Of a DNA stretch of 64,000 bases, positions 60,959 to 64,000 are shown one piece after another. The number at the start of each line of letters is the position of its first letter. Position 1 is the stretch's first letter. The DNA lies in assembly GCA_009775265.1 (NCBI GenBank), contig VSPG01000001.1:1-64000 (forward strand), written 5' to 3'. A program made the position numbers and the translations under genes. Below the pieces are notes generated by a model. That model was not told the origin of the DNA. It ran no database searches and was given only the letters and a program-made list of their open reading frames with translations. The stretch is from Muribaculaceae bacterium (lineage in GTDB: Bacteria; Bacteroidota; Bacteroidia; Bacteroidales; Muribaculaceae).

Positions 60959-62811
60959 ATTTTCTCCCGTTCTTTGCTTAATATAGAATAAAGAACCAGT
61001 GGGCTGAGGAGTAAAAAAGAAATCATTCCTGTCAATAACTTCATGCCAGGTATGGATACTATGGCAATGAACAGACCGATAAGGGCCAATATTTGTTCTG
61101 TTAGATTTTTACGAACGAGGTACATCAGGTCTCGTTCTATAAGAATACACTCGTTGAGGTCTTTTATGCCAAGCATGAATCGATACTGGATTGGCATACA
61201 TACTACCATTTCAATATCGTCTTCGCTGTCAAGGTTATTTATGCGGACAATGGAAGAATAACTCTCGGGTTCTATTGCGTATACTCTTACAAAGGTAGAG
61301 CATCCGCGGTGACATAGATATACCTTATCTCCACTTGATAGGCCAAGACGATGCAAGTTTGTAGATGTCAACTTTATGCCATTAAGAATTTCGTCGTTTT
61401 CTGTGCATCTTACGACCCGGAGCATTATTGAAGTATTGCCTATATATTTTTTTAGTATGCCAGATTGCCCTTTGGGAGAGGATGTGGAATTTTCAGATTT
61501 TCTTAGTGAAACTCCGTTTACGACTAGTTTGAAAATATCTTTCATCCTGTTGTGTTCTATTTCGTTTAATTTGCCGAGTTGCATCATTCCGGCTCCGTTG
61601 TCGTAATAGTGGTTTTTAAAAAACTTCATATCGTCATCGGATAGGATGCATTCAAGTTGCTTCGACATTGACTCAGTAAGAATTATAGGGAGTTCGAGAT
61701 TTAATAGCCGCCGTTGCAGGTAGCTCAGCCAAATGCCATTTCTACGAGAATTGATGTTATGTGTGTAAACTTTGGCTTTATAGTATGCGCGTATGCCACA
61801 AAATGTATTCAGCACCTCTACGTACTCGGTGTTACCGATGCTTTTGTACAAGTCTTCGGAAATGTATATATATTTATTGTCGATAGCCTCAACCCGTGGA
61901 CGGTATATTTTTGCATTTAGATACGAAGACCGATGTATGAGCGCTACAGGACATTCTGTGAAAACTTGGTCAAAAACACGTTTGCCGACCTTTACGCATT
62001 CGTGTGCGGTGAAAGATTTGATGATTACTTCTGCCGAACCATGTAGCCCGGTAATAGAAGCGATTTCATTTAAAGATAAAATTTCACGGAACTCGGCTGG
62101 CAAATCTATGCGATTGTGCGGTTGAATGCTCGATGAGGTCTCTACACGTACTGCATAATAATCTTCAAATTTAAAATTTATGCATGATAGATAGGAGAAA
62201 AAGCGAACGAGAACACTGATTGTTCTGTCGAACTTATCAGGCTGTTCTTTGTCGCGGTTCTGCATGTTGATTTCTATCTGAATTGCAGGGATTCCGGTAT
62301 TTTCAAAAGTGAATGATGAGATTGTGTTTGGATTACAAGCTTTGAATTGGCGGTCTATATCTATCTTTGTGAAGTCGCAAGATGAAATGCAATTAAACAA
62401 TTCTGCAGCTAACATGCATCCTCCAAGATTACGTCCATCGCAGGTTCCTAGTTCGAAGTCAAAATCACGAGAAAGTGCAGCACCATGCAAATCTGCTACA
62501 AATTTGATATTGTGATTTTTAATTGTTGATAATAAGAATTCTTTGTACGCTCCGCCTTTGTCGAAATTAGGGTCTGAACTATGGTCGTTATTGTATAACA
62601 CATGGCATCCTGTGGCTTTATTGAGCATTATGCCTATTGCGAGTGTGTTGATTTCCGCTTTCTTGACATTATTGTCGCGCATGTGGTCTATGCAGTGTGG
62701 CACGGAAACTAAAATCGGGATATTGCCTTGTATGTAGCCAGTATTGCTGGTGGTTTCATTTAGCAATGACTTTTCGGCAAAAACTATGTCGTTGGAAAAA
62801 TAATTATACAT
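60955..62811 (-). CDS. N-formylglutamate-amidohydrolase-like protein with membrane tail
   Basis: Residues 30 to about 220 resemble N-formylglutamate amidohydrolases: ILVSVPHCIDHMRDN, FVADLHGAALSRDFDFELGT and IPAIQIEINMQNRDK, with His, Asp and Glu at metal-ligand-like places. The middle and later regions (about 260-350 and 455-555) have beta-rich segments such as LGLSSGDKVYLCHRG that recall double-psi-barrel folds. Two hydrophobic helices near residues 565-612 anchor the C-terminus. It is AT-richer than its neighbours, suggesting transfer. It begins 3 bp after the second chrA gene. Confidence 0.6.
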   Translation of the reverse strand: MYNYFSNDIVFAEKSLLNETTSNTGYIQGNIPILVSVPHCIDHMRDNNVKKAEINTLAIGIMLNKATGCHVLYNNDHSSDPNFDKGGAYKEFLLSTIKNHNIKFVADLHGAALSRDFDFELGTCDGRNLGGCMLAAELFNCISSCDFTKIDIDRQFKACNPNTISSFTFENTGIPAIQIEINMQNRDKEQPDKFDRTISVLVRFFSYLSCINFKFEDYYAVRVETSSSIQPHNRIDLPAEFREILSLNEIASITGLHGSAEVIIKSFTAHECVKVGKRVFDQVFTECPVALIHRSSYLNAKIYRPRVEAIDNKYIYISEDLYKSIGNTEYVEVLNTFCGIRAYYKAKVYTHNINSRRNGIWLSYLQRRLLNLELPIILTESMSKQLECILSDDDMKFFKNHYYDNGAGMMQLGKLNEIEHNRMKDIFKLVVNGVSLRKSENSTSSPKGQSGILKKYIGNTSIMLRVVRCTENDEILNGIKLTSTNLHRLGLSSGDKVYLCHRGCSTFVRVYAIEPESYSSIVRINNLDSEDDIEMVVCMPIQYRFMLGIKDLNECILIERDLMYLVRKNLTEQILALIGLFIAIVSIPGMKLLTGMISFLLLSPLVLYSILSKEREKI

Positions 62812-62814
62812 AAA

Positions 62815-63378
62815 TCAGAATATTATCCATCCTATGAATCCCGAGGCGGCTATAATCCATATAGGATGGATTTTTGTGAAAAGGTTTGCGGCAAGAGCTG
62901 CGCAAGCCAGTATTATGCTTTTGGCGATTTCGGGAGATTCGCTGCCGAAGTTGGCACGGTTCATGAGCAGAAGAGCGGCCGATGCGATTAACCCTACCAC
63001 AACAGGGCGAAGTCCGGCAAACATGCCGGCTATGAACTCACTGTCGCGGTGGCGGCGTATGTAATGGCTCGCATAGCGGACGAGCAGGAACGAAGGCAGC
63101 ACTACTACGACCGTGCATAGTATGGACCCGAGCACACCCCATAGGGGAGAGTCGAACCCGTTGTTCATCGGAGCCACGTAGCCTATGTATGTGGCGGAAT
63201 TTATGCCTATTGGACCTGGGGTCATTTGTGACACGGCCACAATGTCGGTAAATGCTTTTTCGCTTATCCAGCCGGGTGTCACTATTTCGTTCTCGATAAG
63301 CGCGAGCATGGCATATCCGCCTCCGAATCCGAAAAATCCTATTTTCAGATAGCTCCATATAAGTCGCAGATAAATCAT
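62815..63378 (-). CDS. Chromate transporter family protein, half-size (second)
   Basis: I start at the ATG at 63378, whose ATGA overlaps the stop of the first half. The 187-residue membrane protein has LIWSYLKIGFFGFGGGYAML, NEIVTPGWISEKAFTDIVAV and QMTPGPIGINSATYIGY, as in the CHR family. Half-size CHR proteins work as pairs. Many such pairs have not been tested for chromate and may move another anion. Confidence 0.88.
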   Translation of the reverse strand: MIYLRLIWSYLKIGFFGFGGGYAMLALIENEIVTPGWISEKAFTDIVAVSQMTPGPIGINSATYIGYVAPMNNGFDSPLWGVLGSILCTVVVVLPSFLLVRYASHYIRRHRDSEFIAGMFAGLRPVVVGLIASAALLLMNRANFGSESPEIAKSIILACAALAANLFTKIHPIWIIAASGFIGWIIF

Positions 63379-63962
63379 TGTCCAGCCTCCTTTCTCCGCT
63401 GCAATGTGCGGCGGCTGTGGCGTGTGACGAGCCATCCTGCTACGGCTCCCGAGACTATGAAAAGAATGGGGTTTGAAATCACCGGCAATTTAGACCATAT
63501 GGCCACGGCCACCAATACCGGAATCCACAATGTGCGCCACGTGATGCCGGAGGCCTTTGCCGAACTTATGACAGGGGCGACTATAAGCGCTACCACTACA
63601 GGACGTATGCCTTTGAATATTGCAGAAAGGGTGGGGCTTGACGTTATTGTTTCCGGGGTCAGGAATATCGCTATTGCAAGGATTATCAGAAACGACGGAA
63701 GTATGGTTCCGGCTGCAGCTGCGATGCTTCCGCGCATGCCGCGGAGCTTGTCGCCAACAACTACGGCCACGTTCACGGCGAGGATGCCTGGCAGTGATTG
63801 GGCCACGGCCAGCAGGTCGAGAAACTCGGTTCGTTCTATCCATTGGCGCTTTGTCACGATTTCGCGTTCGATAAGGCTTATCATAGCCCATCCGCCCCCG
63901 AAAGTGAATGCGCCTATTTTGAAAAACGAGCTGAAAAGCTTTAATGAAATTCTGTTGTCCAT
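63375..63962 (-). CDS. Chromate transporter family protein, half-size (first)
   Basis: This 195-residue membrane protein has LFSSFFKIGAFTFGGGWAMI, EREIVTKRQWIERTEFLDLL and QSLPGILAVNVAVVVGDKLRG, the CHR family motifs, then about five hydrophobic helices. It is the first gene of the minus-strand operon that ends in folC. Confidence 0.88.
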   Translation of the reverse strand: MDNRISLKLFSSFFKIGAFTFGGGWAMISLIEREIVTKRQWIERTEFLDLLAVAQSLPGILAVNVAVVVGDKLRGMRGSIAAAAGTILPSFLIILAIAIFLTPETITSSPTLSAIFKGIRPVVVALIVAPVISSAKASGITWRTLWIPVLVAVAIWSKLPVISNPILFIVSGAVAGWLVTRHSRRTLQRRKEAGQ

Positions 63963-63979
63963 TATAGTTATTTGGGGTG

Positions 63980-63987
63980 CAAAATTA
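63980..63987 (-). promoter_or_regulatory. -7 element for the chrA operon
   Basis: The minus strand reads TAATTTTG, an exact match, 17 bp before the first chrA start. The -33 element would lie beyond the window's end. Confidence 0.6.
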
Positions 63988-64000
63988 CTATTTTTCTATT

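Noticed and set aside
1..64000. CRISPR arrays, insertion sequences, tRNA or rRNA genes
   Set aside because: I found no regularly spaced repeats, transposase-like proteins, or tRNA T-loop patterns anywhere in the window.

Overview
The window looks like a chromosomal segment of a Bacteroidales bacterium, possibly Muribaculaceae (by eye GC is near 50%, higher than typical Bacteroides; the family assignment is a guess). Evidence includes an UpxY-type antiterminator heading a polysaccharide locus, a MurF-Alr fusion, a GSCFA protein, a PorE-like OmpA lipoprotein, a BspA-type leucine-rich repeat lipoprotein, and many promoters of the Bacteroidota form TTTG-N20-TAnnTTTG.

Region 1 (1-19858) is a surface polysaccharide locus on the plus strand. 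It runs antiterminator, an unrecognised 273-residue protein, flippase, an amino-sugar block (two DegT-like PLP enzymes, an ATP-grasp ligase, two GNAT acetyltransferases), six glycosyltransferases with an EpsG-type polymerase, an acyltransferase, then rmlA-C-D-B for dTDP-L-rhamnose. The intermediate made by RmlB could also feed the first aminotransferase. Base composition swings sharply between genes, which suggests mosaic assembly. One acetyltransferase is frameshifted at a C8 tract and the acyltransferase carries an in-frame G9 tract, so both are phase-variation candidates.

Region 2 (19859-39945) holds rubrerythrin with a perfect dyad over its start codon, ndk, an M23/LysM endopeptidase, a type II NADH dehydrogenase, a minus-strand envelope operon (EamA transporter, PorE-like, GSCFA, MurF-Alr), padR-pspC, an MsbA-like exporter, an old yellow enzyme, two GT2 enzymes, udk-lptB, a CPBP protease and TrmN6.

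Region 3 (39946-52077) is housekeeping: tig, clpP-clpX, recQ, an AmgK-like kinase fused to a RapZ C-terminal domain followed by a MurU-like nucleotidyltransferase (cell-wall sugar salvage), then a minus-strand operon cmk-ispH-exonuclease-lipoprotein-exonuclease, and fabG.

Region 4 (52078-64000) is the least explained. A consensus promoter divergent to fabG drives about 320 nt of strongly structured, apparently noncoding RNA ending in a terminator-like hairpin, just before three poorly characterised genes. It also contains a 15-bp inverted repeat 210 bp apart. After a LolE-like permease with a nearly leaderless promoter come rsfS-ftsH, and on the minus strand a five-gene operon: two half-size chromate transporters, a membrane-anchored N-formylglutamate-amidohydrolase-like protein, a RimK-like ATP-grasp ligase and folC. 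The last pair resembles known ligase/amidohydrolase couples and is a candidate undescribed pathway.
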